A stretch of 64,000 bases of DNA from Acorus gramineus (Eukaryota > Streptophyta > Magnoliopsida > Acorales > Acoraceae): the NCBI GenBank assembly GCA_030737835.1, contig CM060854.1:19473553-19537552 (forward strand), in the 5' to 3' direction. Shown in pieces: positions 31,402 to 44,800 of this stretch. The notes under the pieces were generated by a model that ran no database searches, was not told where the DNA came from, and was given only the letters and a program-made list of their open reading frames with translations. Made by a program: the position numbers and the translations under genes. Every line of letters starts with the position of its first letter. The stretch's first letter is position 1.

Positions 31402-34400
31402 CTACATCGCACTTTCTTTCCTCTTGACCCTTCTCCGTTTTCTTGACTGTTCTTCCCCACCCATTTGCGTTATATGACCAATGGACCCTAATTGGCTGTC
31501 ACCCGACACGTTTTCAGTGATATCACCGGACGATGAGTCTGAATCTCCATCGGAGGGACTCTTATCCGAGGTCTGCATTTCCCGTACCTGAGTGAGAAGT
31601 CTCATCATTTCTTCTTGTACATAGTCGAAACGTTCTTTTGTTAAAGACGATTCGTGGACCAACATCTTGGTGAGGGACTGCAGAGCACGAGCCCGATCGG
31701 TCTTTCCGGTCTGACTACTGTGGTTTGTTTTTCGAAACATCGAGCTTTCCCGGCGCCATCGGATCGGAAGATATTTATCAGGGAGGTTGAAACAATTCTT
31801 CAGTGTTAGCATCCGAAGAGCATGCCTGCAAAGTATGCCTGTGGTCTCAAACATCTTGCAACTGCAAATGACCTCTTCATCGGAAGGAATCCAACTAACG
31901 ACACGCCCACCATCCATTTTCATGCGATGTCGCACAAGGGAATTCCCATTCGCTAGGTCGAACAACGCGTATTGCGTGGACATGACGATTTCATTTTGTA
32001 GCATGTTGAAAGCGTAATGGGTGAGTATTGGGGACGCGTGTTCTTCGATTGGCATGCATGTCTTGATATTAATGGTCTGATACTTTTGTCGCACGGTTGC
32101 TTCTTCCCCCGCTTGATTGCCTAAATCAGCCGCAGCAGCCACCTACGAGTATGAAAAAAGAATATTTTAAAAAAAAATTAGGCCTGTCAATGGAGCACAT
32201 AATGTGTTCAAATCCATATCTGAACTTAATATCCAAAAAAATATCCATATTTGACAACCATATCCAATTTGAACATTTGGATTCATATTCGAGTAGTTAT
32301 CCAAAATATCTAAATGGATACAAATGATCCGATATCCGAAAGAAAAATCATATATTCAATATACAAAATAAGTAAAAAATCTAACAATTACTCAACCTAA
32401 AACATAGATTCATAAGCATTTACATAAATCAATATATGGTTTAACATAAAAGCAATAATAACAGCACATATTAATCCCAGAGTGTGTATATATATAAATA
32501 TTGATACAATAAATAATAATAATAAAATTATATTTGAATATGGATATTTTTCGAAGAGGACACAGAGGACACCATCATATATATCTGCTACGCAATCTTT
32601 CAGATACAGATATTTATGTCAGAAATGGATTTTCAGAGAGATTTTTTCAGATATGGATTTGGATTGAATATGTAACAAGCTTAAAAGAAATTTTCATAAT
32701 TGACAGGAAGTTCTAATGGAAAAAATGGGCCAAAGATTCAACAGCTACCCGCTCGATAAAGTCCTTCAGACGCGTCCTTGAGTTCAAGAATCCCTTAAAG
32801 AAAGAACTTATCGACTTTGAATGCTCGACTGTCGTCATTCGAGCAAGGAAGAAACCTCTCAGATACGGAAGTGCACAAAATGGGCGTTGAGAAAAAAGCA
32901 ATGTGATATGTCTATCTGAAACAAGTCCAAACTCGATCACCATCTGCTCCCATTGATGCTCGAAATCATCTGCCGCTTCCAGATTATACAACCTTAGGAA
33001 TTCAGATTTGAACTTCTCGTACTGTGTTCCAAGTGGAAGGAAGAACCAGCTGTATAACTTGGACATGACATGCCAAATTGAGAACACGTGCTTTGTTTCT
33101 GGCAGTTCATTTACTATAGCATCTCTAAGACTCATATCTATATCGGTCAATATTGTTTGAGGGGGTCTCCCATTCATTATGCGTAGAAAAGCCTACAATT
33201 AAAAGAATAGAAAGTATGAGACCAGAATGTCTATCAAATACAGCAAAAGATCTTAATAAAGTAAGCCAAATGGGATGGAAAAACCAAAAAGTAAACACAC
33301 CTGTAATGCCCATTGAAAGGAACTTGGTTTTTCATCTCGCAACAACACACAACCAAAGAAAGTCGTGTTCCCGTGATTGTCCATACCAAACCACATCCCA
33401 ATGTGAATGTCGTATGCATCCAAGCGACACGTTGTATCAAAAACCACCGTGTCTCCAAACAAACTATACGCACGAATCGAATCTCCATATGACCATGCAA
33501 TATGTTCGAGCTTATGATTCTCATCCATTGTGAATTCGTAACAAAAATCCATATCCTTATCTTTCATTCCCTTACAGACCTTAAGAAGCTCCGTTCCATC
33601 ATTTTCTCGGTCAACACTTTTGGAGGACTGAAGGAAATTTCTAAGGTCCCTTTCTATAAATGGAAGCTGACCGGTCTGTACACCCTTCTCCAATTCAAGC
33701 ATCTTCATTATTAAACTCACAGTACAACCGGCCTTTGAAAGAACTAAAATGCGATCTTGATCAGCCACAGAAATATTACGATACGCGGGAAGATGACGTA
33801 CTTCCTCATGGTCCAACAATTCATGGTTGTGTTCATTACTAAACTGAATAACCACCCAACGAGGAATTCCGGATTTCATATCCTTCTTGATTATCATTCT
33901 TGCCTCGCATTTACATCGTGAAGATTTTTTGTTTCTCTGGCGTTCGACTTCCACGGATTTCCGTGGCGCAGCAAATCCTGCACGATGACACACAAGCTCC
34001 CTTTTGTAGATTCCCAGCGGATGACCTTGGCTTCCCTTTGAGCGTTCCCTCCTGATAGAAAAACCATTCTGTCTCGCAAAATTGGTGTAAAATTCTTGGG
34101 CATCATCATCACTACGGAACACTTGCCCCACACGTGGTGTGATATCCATAGGTCTAGCACCTTCGGATGGGGTCCGTAGCATCCCCATTGGATGGCTTGG
34201 ATCAACTGGGCCCACGGGAACTACTGCTGTATCTTCTACGTCTCCATCTGTTCGAACATAACATTGTTCATCGCCACAAGGGCATCGTCGAGATCGGACC
34301 CAGCAACCACTGCTTCTCGGGGGAGTTGCGACCATTTTTAGTGGATCCTATTGTAAATGAAACAAGAACAATCATATATAAAACCAGAGTAAGGGAATGT

Positions 34401-36544
34401 AAACTATTCAGAGATTAAACAGAATGTAATTTAGCACAAGCTCTATCTTGCAACCCCTTCTATGAATTTTTTCTGATAGCAGGATAGAACAAAGATTGTT
34501 TGCTTAATGGTTGCATCATTTGAGGAGGCCTAATAAACTCTGGCAACGGTTTACATTCTATGTGATAAATCTGCATGTTAAAAAAAACCTCTGCATTTTA
34601 TGTGTTGCTAAAAATCTACAGATCTGTGTAAACCTCCACACATATTTACTATCTTAACTCATGGAGCAGAACTTAGTACTCCTCAAAGATAAATTCAGCA
34701 AAGCAATTTTGCTCATTCTATAATGGTAGTTCTTATATGATATGACCTGGAGTATAGACTCAGCATTTGCAGATTTATTAAACATGGAAATATATAGCTA
34801 AAACAAAATTCTTCAATCTTAAAGAATCAGTGCAAAAAGGTCAAACTGATCAATTAGCGTCATGGATGTTTAGATTGAGCTATCATCCCTTCCTGAATTT
34901 TTTTTTTCCGGAAAATATATAGGAGCGATCTTATACATAGAAAGCTCCTGGAATAAAAGGAGATAAGCGATCATCAAACAAAATTAATACAAAATAAAGA
35001 CATAATAAAAAAAAAACTCCTCCAAATCAAAGCTACCCACTCATGATGATATTTGCACCACCGTACTACCTCTACCATGCATTGTCAATGTTTGAAGATA
35101 TCGCTGTAGATAGTGCAAGTGATACCTGAATTTACCCAAACAACTGGACCAAATACACTATCTAAGAATTGGCTACAGTGTTGGAAAGATTTCGTCAAGA
35201 AAACAGGCATGTACCAGGCCCAAGCACCCATGCCATGGCCATTTTGAGAAGCTTAAGCAGTGTTGTAGGTCGGCATGTCCAGGATTGCGTGGTCGGGCAA
35301 CCGGCAGGTTCCTGCCGTCTAACATAAAATAGTCAGCCATCAATCGGCTATCCTACTTTACCCATTGATTTTTTTGGGCCCACTTAGTTAAGTGAATGAT
35401 CAACAGGCTGCCACCCCGAATGTTGAATCATTAAACATGCTTGCTCCATGAATTCCGTGCCTAAAAAAATTTGAATGGGAGTCAATATGCAGGTTGCACA
35501 TTCCGCCCGCTATGCATACTTAATTCTAGAAACAAAATTAGTAGAGTAGCACATATACATCTCTACACAATAGCTACCAAATTACCCCATCTATCCACAT
35601 GTACAATGACTTCCTTCATATTTTCTATTCTACCATCCTCTTTAATGAGCTTCCTTGTTCCATCAATTGCTATCTAGGATCCACACACACATTTATATCT
35701 CCCTCGAACTTCTTAATGGTTCTCTTCACAAGTAAATTCCCGTATTCTAGGGCTGGACCTATAGTTCAATGGTTGACAATAAAAGCCTTTCTAACTAGAA
35801 ACACTCACATTCTCCTTTTTCGATGCAATGCAACCACATAAAAGCCTTTCTAACTAGACTTACATGAAATACTCACATCCACAATTTATGATACAACCCC
35901 ACCACGTCATATGCCTAAATCAATGTGCGCCCATTCATGAAGTAGAATCCTAAACTATGATTCTCTTCCACTTAAACATTCTTAATGCATATTCGAGTTT
36001 GCATGAAAGAAACCAACTTCAAAACAATACTACCTAATGCGCAAAACACATATCATGACCATCGAAGAACACAAAACAAAGACACACGAAGTCAAGCAAT
36101 GATTTTTGTCAAGTGATCCAAACAAACCAAAACATTATCAGCCTAAAAATGCACAAAATTCAACCTTTCCCCCAAATAAACGATCAAATGTTGCAAGTGT
36201 GAACCATCACATTCACTAAAACAGCCATACATTCACAACAATAAGCACAAGATCACCCAAAGGGCTTTCCTTTCCCATCGGGTGATCAAAACCCCAAATC
36301 AAAACACGAGGGTTTTTTTCAGGACTCAAACCTGAGCGAGGTTGGACCATAGGCGGAGGCCGTCCTGCAAGGGCGATCCGCGGGGCACCATGGCCGCGGA
36401 GAAGTGGTGGTGATGGAGCCCGTCCTGCAAGGGCGTCCCGCGCGAAACCACCGGACCTCCGCCGCCCCCCGCCGCCGCCGACAGGTGAAGCCCGTCCTGC
36501 AAGGATGCCCCGTGTTGCACGATAGTCGACGACGGCATCTGCAT
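31402..36544 (-). CDS. FAR1-related transposase-derived transcription factor (FRS10/11-like)
   Basis: Exons 36332-36544, 33301-34347, 32749-33192 and 31402-32142 join in phase to 815 codons (814 aa). The start at 36544 gives MQMPSSTIVQHG. A later ATG (34335, in exon 2) is possible, but an acceptor ATAG|GATCC directly precedes it in frame with exon 1. Domains in order: a Gly/His-rich N-terminus with three xLQDGL motifs (15-19, 39-43, 59-63); a FAR1 zinc-binding domain (about 145-245, CHRAG, CKCEA, NEHNHELL); a MULE transposase core (about 365-440, VFDTT, LTDID); a SWIM finger (C661-x-C663-x9-C673-x-H675); and a basic C-terminal nuclear signal SRKRRRVKRK. The family derives from a domesticated Mutator transposase; FHY3/FAR1 activate phytochrome A signalling genes, while FRS10/11 roles are less known. 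Intron 2 is swollen by a hAT MITE, and another sits upstream of the start. Confidence 0.88.
32179..32711. mobile_element. hAT MITE inside FRS intron 2
   Basis: The left terminus TAGGCCTGTCAAT pairs with an inverted right terminus TTCCTGTCAATT, and the body has repeated GGATA/TATCC motifs like the element at 24222-24706. No clean 8-bp duplication is left. Without it the intron would be only about 73 bases, a normal plant minimum, so nearly all of this intron is transposon. It begins 37 bases from the splice donor side of exon 2 and ends 37 bases before exon 3. Confidence 0.7.
34348..36331 (-). other. FRS intron 1, about 2 kb
   Basis: Bounded by CTCAG|GTTTGAG (donor) and CAATAG|GATCC (acceptor) on -. 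The interior is AT-rich, with a 20-bp direct repeat AAAAGCCTTTCTAACTAGA (35779 and 35840) and a T run near 34898. No gene or clear transposon ends are seen. Confidence 0.6.
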
Positions 36545-36706
36545 CTCTCTCTCCCCCTGCCCTCTCTGTAGGGGTTTTAGGGTTTCTTCTCGTTTTCGGA
36601 GAGCCAAATCAAAACTTTGGTTTTTCCATTTTTTTTTTTTTTGTTTTTTGTGATTTGTGTTCTTCGTTCTAACTTGTGGTGTTCCGCAGGAACAACTCAA
36701 CCCAGC

Positions 36707-37253
36707 TAGGCCTGACCACAGGTCTGATCCGGGTCAGGTCGCGGTGGACCCGGATCCGTTTGATTGTCGGGTCCTTCAGATCGGGTCGACCCATTAAAGA
36801 GTTTAAGTCAGATAAGAGAAGTTCAGAAACTTTTGAAGTGTCTACAATGGCTTCATTTTTTTTTTTTTAATAAAGTCTAGTGTATTATAAATAGTTCTTC
36901 ACTATTTTGATTTTTTAATGTTTTATGAGGGAACATTTGGAATACGGTTTAGATTATTATGCTTTTATGTGAAGTCAAAAAGGTTGTAAAAATATTTCAA
37001 AATGTTTAAAATTTTAAATGATTATTCAATATTTAGTTATAATGTTTGGTTGAATCATGAGTGTTAGGTTGGATCATAAATAAAAAAAATTACATAATAT
37101 TTGGGTTGGGTCAATCGAGTCCAACGGGTCCATAGGATCGGGTCGGGATGGACTCAGACAAGACCTGTTTTAATTATCGGATCCTTCGGATCGAGTATTT
37201 ACGTCTATCATCCGATCGGATCCGGATCGACCTGTGACCCGTTGACAGGCCTA
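36707..37253. mobile_element. Non-autonomous hAT element upstream of the FRS gene
   Basis: The termini TAGGCCTGACCACAGG and, inverted, TAGGCCTGTCAACGGG share the family start. The 8-bp flanks AACCCAGC (36699-36706) and AACCCAAC (37254-37261) match at 7 of 8. GGGTC and GGATCCG-type subterminal repeats are at both ends. It lies 163 bases upstream of the FRS start codon, within the likely promoter or 5' UTR. Confidence 0.88.
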
Positions 37254-37261
37254 AACCCAAC

Positions 37262-38810
37262 ACAAGGGTTATATTTTCCACCCACCAATTTAGATGTTCT
37301 ACGCCTCTTGTAAGTTTTCGTGGCTGGTATTTTGCAAGAGCATGTTTTCGTGGACCGGTGTTATAAATTTTGGGTGGTGGTGTTGATGTTCACTAAAAGT
37401 TTTTTTTACAGCCTAAAATACATTATATATCTCTTTAAAAATCAAATAAAAAATATACCTCATTGAATGATATATATATATAACTTATTAAATATTTTCT
37501 TACACTTACTAAAAATTGATTCATTTAACTTGAAATGGAATGATATACACTTTTAATCAAAACATATACTGCGATGTTTATAATTTTTTTTTAAAATGAA
37601 AACATGTGTGATCTGAGTTTTGATTGATAAAAATGATTGAGTCTAACATTTTCCTTAACTAAAAATGATTGAGTCTAACATTTTCCTGAACTTTTACACA
37701 TTTTATAAATGAGTCCATACCATTTAGTTGAATATATATTTTATTTTATTATAAAATAATATATGTATACTACTTTAATAAAATTAAAATAATGTGAACT
37801 AAATAATGTTTTGATTTTTTAATGGAGCATATAGAGTCAATTTGTTCTACAACCCCATTATTAACGCAGTATATGAAATTGATTAACGCAGTATATTTCA
37901 TTATTTCAATTCAACTCCATTACGAAAAATGTAAAAAAAATATACATTCAACCTCTATGTACGTTACATTATTTTTTATTAAAAAAAAAATACTTCATTA
38001 ACCAAAATATATTTTTAAATAATCATAACTTATGTAGACTGCAAGTGAGACTTGAACGATTTTCCCTTTTCTAATTGTGTACAAATTCATGCAACAATAT
38101 TTTCAAATCTTTATGATATCTGATATATATACTTCAATTAAAGAGAGGTGGTTACGAATAATGAAAAAGAAGATAAAATAAAACTTACAAATCATAAATC
38201 TAGTTAAATGTGACAAGATTGTGTGTAACAACACCCATCAGATCAAAACATTTAGATATGGAAAATGTCTGTGCAGTAACCAACTCTTCAGAAGCAAATC
38301 CTCAGATAGAGGGCCAATAATGGAATGTCAAAATCATGACATTTTTAGCCACATGAAATAGGAAAGAATATAGAAACTGCAAACCGAATTCAATACCAAA
38401 ATTTTTCATTACTGGTTTCCTTACAAAAATTAAGCTTAATACATGGGAAAGCATAATTTAAAACACCTACCTATCCACTCCAAGAACATACATGGTTTTT
38501 TTTCCTCCAAAAAGATGCACATCATCCAACCTTTGGAATGTCACAATTTTTAAGTGTACTGACTAAAAGAGGGGGAAAAACAAATTGGGGGAGTGGAAGC
38601 TTTGAAGTTGCATTTTGCAACAGCAATCTAAATTATACACATCGAATTTGAATCAGAAGCAGTCCAAAATTAACAGCAGTCTCTCCACTTCGCTTAGCCC
38701 GAATTCTTTGTGAAGCTCAACAAAGCTGTCTTTCATTATTTTTTCTGTGACTGGGCACTATGTGTATGCTGTCAGATATTTCTGTCATCCTCTAAAGAAT
38801 GTTGAACAGA
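37262..38810. other. Spacer between FRS and NAA15
   Basis: 37410-37700 belongs to the dispersed AT-rich family and has a doubled 37-bp unit (AAAAATGATTGAGTCTAACA, at 37629 and 37666). About 38580-38810 should be the NAA15 3' UTR on -. No other gene is seen. Confidence 0.45.
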
Positions 38811-41800
38811 TTAGACGGCTAAGTGCTTGAACGAAGCTAGTTTTCCATTCAATGAATGAGCATTTCTGTTTTCAGTCTCTGCGTGGATGATCCCTCCATT
38901 TTCCAACAACTCGAATTCAGCATGCTCCGTGGAGAGCGACGTGGCAGAGCTTTGGATGCCTTCGAAATAACTCGAGCAAGGGAAATATTCTGCACATCGC
39001 ACTTTCCATCCTACATGTGAAAATAAGAAATCGGAGTTACAACCTTATGCGCTAAATCATGGCACTTGCCTCAGTTTAAATAAAATTGTGGTAGGGTGCC
39101 TACCTTTCATCAAAAAAAAAAAAAAACTTCCGCGCTAAATATCTAAATCATAGATTAAATTAACTGATAAACAAAGTCAGAAGGAAGTTTTAAGATGATA
39201 AGTCCACATATATCAAATGTATCTGTTAAATAAAACTTGGGTTAGTATAGTTGTTAGAAAACATCTATTTGGCTGACCAGAAAATTTTGATGGTTGAACA
39301 ACTCTAGAAATATGCAAGTAAAAGGAAAACTGAGCCTTGATCCTCTAATTTCATAGTATCTTGGGTATGAGATCTTCCATGAGTTTTCACGGTGACACGC
39401 ATTTAAAAAGGAATTAAGAGTGGTGAGGTATAAGCATGCATGGATGATCATGAAAACACACAGATGGGTCATTACAAGAAGGAAACAACAAGAATATAGT
39501 AGAATTATATCAACATGATGAGAAGAGATGAAAGCACCAAGGAGAATTTTTTTTCCCTTTTTTTGACAATGATGTGAAAAGCAATTAATGTTAAGCCCCT
39601 AAGAGGGTGGATAAGGGAAGAAGAGGTTTAATCCTCAAAAATAGCATAGATAAACTGATAATTTAAAATAAACCTTTATAACTATACCCTGAGGCATGTA
39701 TCCTTCATTCCTACTATCCATCCAAAACTAATATAATTTAAGACAAACAAAAATGAAAAACATTATGGTTGGTTCTGAAACTTGAAACACTGTGCAAGAA
39801 ATCGCTCAAAGCACTCACTAGAGGCAGCATCCAGATCAATCAACACTGTCTCAAGCAGTTTGTGAACACTGATACAGTCTTTGAGACTCCATTCCAGAAC
39901 TGGTCCTAGGGCTCCATTTCTGCACAAATTCAAAACCCTTGAACATTTTTTTCTAAAGACTAATGACAGAATCACAAGTTCTGCCAAATAAAATATATGT
40001 TTATTTATTTGAAAATTTATTACTTTGCCACAGTTCTATTAGCTGAATCCTCTATCAGCTTAATTGCCTCTATCTTCTTATTGGGTTCCAGAAGATGTAG
40101 CATTTCTGCTACTGCTGCTCTATGCATCAGGGAATCTGACATTCAAAAAAAAAAAAGAAATCACAGTTATGACCAACAATTAAGTGCAAGAAAATTTTAG
40201 ACTCTGGACAACATACCTGTATGTTTCTCGAGGAGAGATCTGTTTGCTTCGACCAATGTCTTTTCATGCAATTGACTGCAAATGACAAATGTAGTTAAAA
40301 AGACGTAAAGGACAGAATTATCCATGTAAATCAGCAAGACCAAAAAAGAGGTTTGTCATTAAGACCTCAGCATTGGTCGCTCTACTTCGAAAACTTTAGA
40401 AATAAGTTTCTCTGAATCAGTGACTGGACCTCCAAAACTGCTCACCTTGTGAAAGAATCTTATCTACAACCAAAAGAGATTATCACAAGTTAAAGGCAAA
40501 CTCGAAGCTTATAAACCAAAATCTAACCAAAGACATGCTTAGCATGACAGAATGTAGTGGCTTGTGTACCCATGTTACATGAGACATACAATGAAAGCTC
40601 ACTTGTCAATATAAAAATACAGAAAAAAAAGTAATACATATTACTCAAAATGTCATACCAAGCAACAATGGGAATCTGGATTGTCTGGATCCAATTTCAG
40701 AAGCTGCTTCAAAGCCTGGATGCATGCAATGATTGAGTCAAAACAACCTTTCAGTTCACGAATAAATGACCTAAAAAAAGCAATAGAAAAAAGTCAAACT
40801 GCAATAAAATTCCAATACACTTTAGATGGCAATAGTTATATTCAGCGTATTGAGAAGAATTCAAAGAAATAGATATTATTGTCATGTACATCTACCGCTA
40901 ATATCGACACAGATGCATGAACAGAGAATAATGTACCAAGAATTGTGTCAACCTTTGAAGAGGTAATGTAACAGAGGTCAGTAACCAACAAAAAAACAAC
41001 ATAAAGCCAACTAAATGGAAGTGAATCCCTTTAATGCCTCTCAGATAAATAAACCTTGCTACCTTCCAAGCATAATTGAAGATAAAAATGCTAGATATTG
41101 ACACCCTGAGATTCTTCATGAACTTATAATCTAAATTCTAATATAGTTTTCACTACAAATAGAATATGGAATGGAGGTATTAGAGAGGTGTCCCACCTTC
41201 TCTTTACATTTAAGTGGTTTGTAGAGAAAGATGAATGATTTTGACCATAATAAACAATGCAAAAGAATGGTTGCAAAAGTCCATCACGACGAGATCGGTA
41301 TCACATTGCATATCACAAACCACAAAAAGAAGTGATCGAGAGAAAATATTCTTCAAGACAAACTACACAGGTTTGGAGTAATAACAGTGCACGGAGGAAT
41401 ACAAACTTCAAAATTCAATGAAAATTTCAGAAAATGGATGCTTACCTGAAAAGCAAGTAAAACTTTCTGTTTTCTCATGTTCAGCTCAAAAGAAAGTAAA
41501 TGTGTTTCCATGGACTCTGCTGAATTCTTCTGAAGGAGCTTCAAATATTTGGTAGCTTCCTGTAATGGATTTTCAACCTGCAAAATTGCATTGCCTATTC
41601 AAACAATTGGACGATCACTCCAATATTTGCGAGGCAATATTCTAAACCTATTTATCAAGGCAATGCATCAATCAACTAGAAATACACCTGCAATAATTTC
41701 TCCCCGTGGGGGTCTAAATCAACTGGTCTATTAGGTTGCCTCTTGCCAGATTTAGATGTATTTGAAGTATTGGATTCTTCTTCATTTTTCTCTTCGGCTT

Positions 41801-44800
41801 CCTGAGACAATTTGAAATGGCATTAGAATTGTTTTTCCATTTTACATGTTAAACAAGAACAGATAAATCCAAATGGACCTTTCTTGCACGGGCTTCTGCT
41901 TTCTTCTGCTTTTGTTTCAATTTCTTTTTCTGAGAGGGAAGCAGTTTTGATGATTCATCATCTTCTTCAGCTGCGGATTTTGGAGGAGAATCATACAGCT
42001 TCATGTAGCATCTGCACTTGAGCATTGTAGATATATTAAAAATCAAACCAAAATAGATTTCACAGGTTAACATGAAAACATCAAATATGCAAACCGGTGA
42101 ATAAAAATTTGGAAAGCTGTGTGGATAAGACAAATATATAATATTAAAAACCATATAATAATAGTAATTAGGAGGGAAATGATATAATATTAAAAACTAA
42201 AAAAAAAAAAGAACCTGATAGCTCCAGCTGCAGCTTTATGAAAATATGGATGTGCATGCAAATGATCCTGAAATTTCAGCATTCTCACATATGCTCGCAG
42301 AGTCATTTTACGTAAGCAGTATGAGTGGAAGTCAAACTGATCTTCAGTGATATCTGCATAGTGCTTTTCAACCGCCAAGAAATTTTTCAAAGCACGACCT
42401 AGATCACCTTGGCGGAGATAACTTTCACCAGAAGCAAGTTCATACCTTCTCAAATTGCATGAGCAATAATTTTAAAAGAGATGAGCATTGTAGTTATTTA
42501 CTTTAGCAATAGTTAGAAACCACTAAGTACGAAATCGCACCACATGCATTGCATATCATGCAGGTTATTATGCTGGTCCCCTTCCTTGGTGAACAAAACC
42601 ACTGTTTTTTCTGCCAGGTCCACCTTCACATAATAAGTCAAAAAGGAAAAAAAAATTAACTTCCCATATAAAAAAATAATAATTTTTTCTTTTTTGGAGA
42701 GAGAAAGAGAGAGAGGTAGTTCACCAATTCCACTGGGTACAACAGAGGAAGGGAAAAATAAAAGGGACATGGGGGTTGGGGACCCTCAAGCCCCTCCCCA
42801 ACAGAAGAAAACTCCTCCATATCTATAGATACATTTTTCAGCTTTGAGAAAATTAATGGCTCAATCTGAGAAAACATACAATAGATGCCCAGGGCCCAAG
42901 TTCTCTACATAGCAGCCTTCCTGTGGAATAGCTTTTCATTTCTGGTGAGCCAAGTAGCCCAGACGCCATGAGGAAGCATCATGGAAAATTTCCCAGCTTC
43001 ACACATAAAAAGGGTCTTGAAAAACTACTTGAACAAGAGGAAATTAACCATGCATAAGATCTACCACACAAAATTTGCATCTGATCACCATATATACCCA
43101 GCACTATTGGAAACCTATGCCTCAATGCAAGGTGGTTCAGTTTGCTTCTCCATAACCATTTCCCATCAATTCTGATGTTTTGAATAAGCAACAAAAAGCT
43201 TAGTTCATTTTTTTTTCTATCTTTGATGATCGAGAGAGTGAGAAAAAGAAATTTATCTACTTTGATTCGAATTAAATCCCACACCTTTCTCACTTAAATT
43301 TAACAATTGAGTAGGAAAAACTGACATAACAGATGAAAAAATTGGAATACACCGTTTAAGGGCATAATGAATTTGTGTGAGATACCTCTAGCAGAAAAGA
43401 AATAGTTTAACTGACCACAGTAATTGAATAATAGAAATAGACGTACTCAAATCTTTGTAACCGCTCAATTGAACCATAAATATATAGTTGCATTGGGATG
43501 ATGATGTTGTAGACAAAATTTGAGAGGCCCAAATTTAGCATTTCAAGTGCTCCAAGAGTCTCGCCTAAACTTCTACGGTTTTGCCTAAACTTCTACGGTT
43601 TCAAACACTTTAAAAAAACATCGGCGTTGAGGGAATATGAACTTGATCCCCATGAGAAGCCATTATACTTACTTGGTCAGCTTGAAGCATACGCTTTACA
43701 CATTCACTGTTCAAGAAACGATCTGCCAGATCCATTGACCTAGCTTCATCTGCCAAATTCGCAGCTGCTGGCAGGTCACCGGCATGTTTAAGTATTCTGC
43801 TCTGTTATTTAATAAAGGAGGGTGTCATTAAGATGCAACATGAAAAGCTAAAATTTAAGCAAATCCATGATGATATGTTTCTGATTTGAATGAATTAATA
43901 ATGAAAAGTACTTCTCTTACTGATACAAATGCATAAATTAGTGGCATGGTTAATTGAAGACATAAATTTAATATATCTAGCTTTTGTCCAAAAATTCATT
44001 CCGATAAACAAAACCCTGGGCCGACTTAAAAAGAAGATGTTTTACAAATAATTCAGAAATGTTTCATCAATGATTGTCAAACTGATATCAATCTTCCTAA
44101 GGACCATATCTAGAGTCCCGATAGAACTGACATCACCAATCAACAGCAGAGTTGTCCTGAACAAAGTCCAGTTGATGAAGAGAATTTGTCTGTGCAACTA
44201 GGTCATGTCCACCGTATGGTTAATAGGAAAGTATAGATATAACGCAAGAAAGTAAGGTTGTTTAACAAAAAAAGAAAGAAAAATGCAGAAGGAAAGATGA
44301 TAGGACCACAAATATGCCATGAAATCTTTGAAAATTTATCAATGGTCACTTAAAAAGAATACATCATCTGGAAGTCAAACTGGACAAGTGGACATTATAT
44401 AAATATCCAACCAAGGCAAGATCACATGAAGGTCAGAACTAAAGGTGATTATGCTCTTGCATGAGATTATTTTCCTCATGCTTTAAAGTTCTCGTTAATC
44501 AAGCGCTATCATTTTCTGGTTTTGACTCCAACCTAAAAAAGGTTTTTCCCTTGGATGAATTTTAATTACCATACCAGAATTTTCATATATATATATAGCA
44601 TAGAGCATCATTAAACTCACAGATAACAAATAGTTGTAAGAATACAAAACCAACCAGGACTTATTGTAAGAATACAAAAATAACCAAAATTTACATCATC
44701 AAAATACAAATTGTGTCACAGATAGGTCTTCTATGCATTATCTAAAAAAAGGCGAAATACTAAAAATCTTTTTTAACAAGAAAAACACATCAGTGACTTC

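Noticed and set aside
32713-33177. FRS exon 2 extended to ESLAHFFH and stop as a separate protein
   Set aside because: The donor CGG|GTAGCT at 32748 joins FIER to VAAAAD in frame as in FRS10/11-like proteins; the extra residues are intron.
33153-33842. + strand open frames opposite the FRS exons
   Set aside because: They are antisense shadows of conserved FRS coding sequence.
33253-34335. FRS gene starting at the internal ATG 34335
   Set aside because: It cannot be excluded, but an acceptor 12 bases upstream joins in phase to a GC-rich upstream exon, so the longer form is preferred.
39763-39987. - strand frame at NAA15 exon 25 as an independent small protein
   Set aside because: Only 39819-39919 matches NAA15; the rest is intron on both sides.
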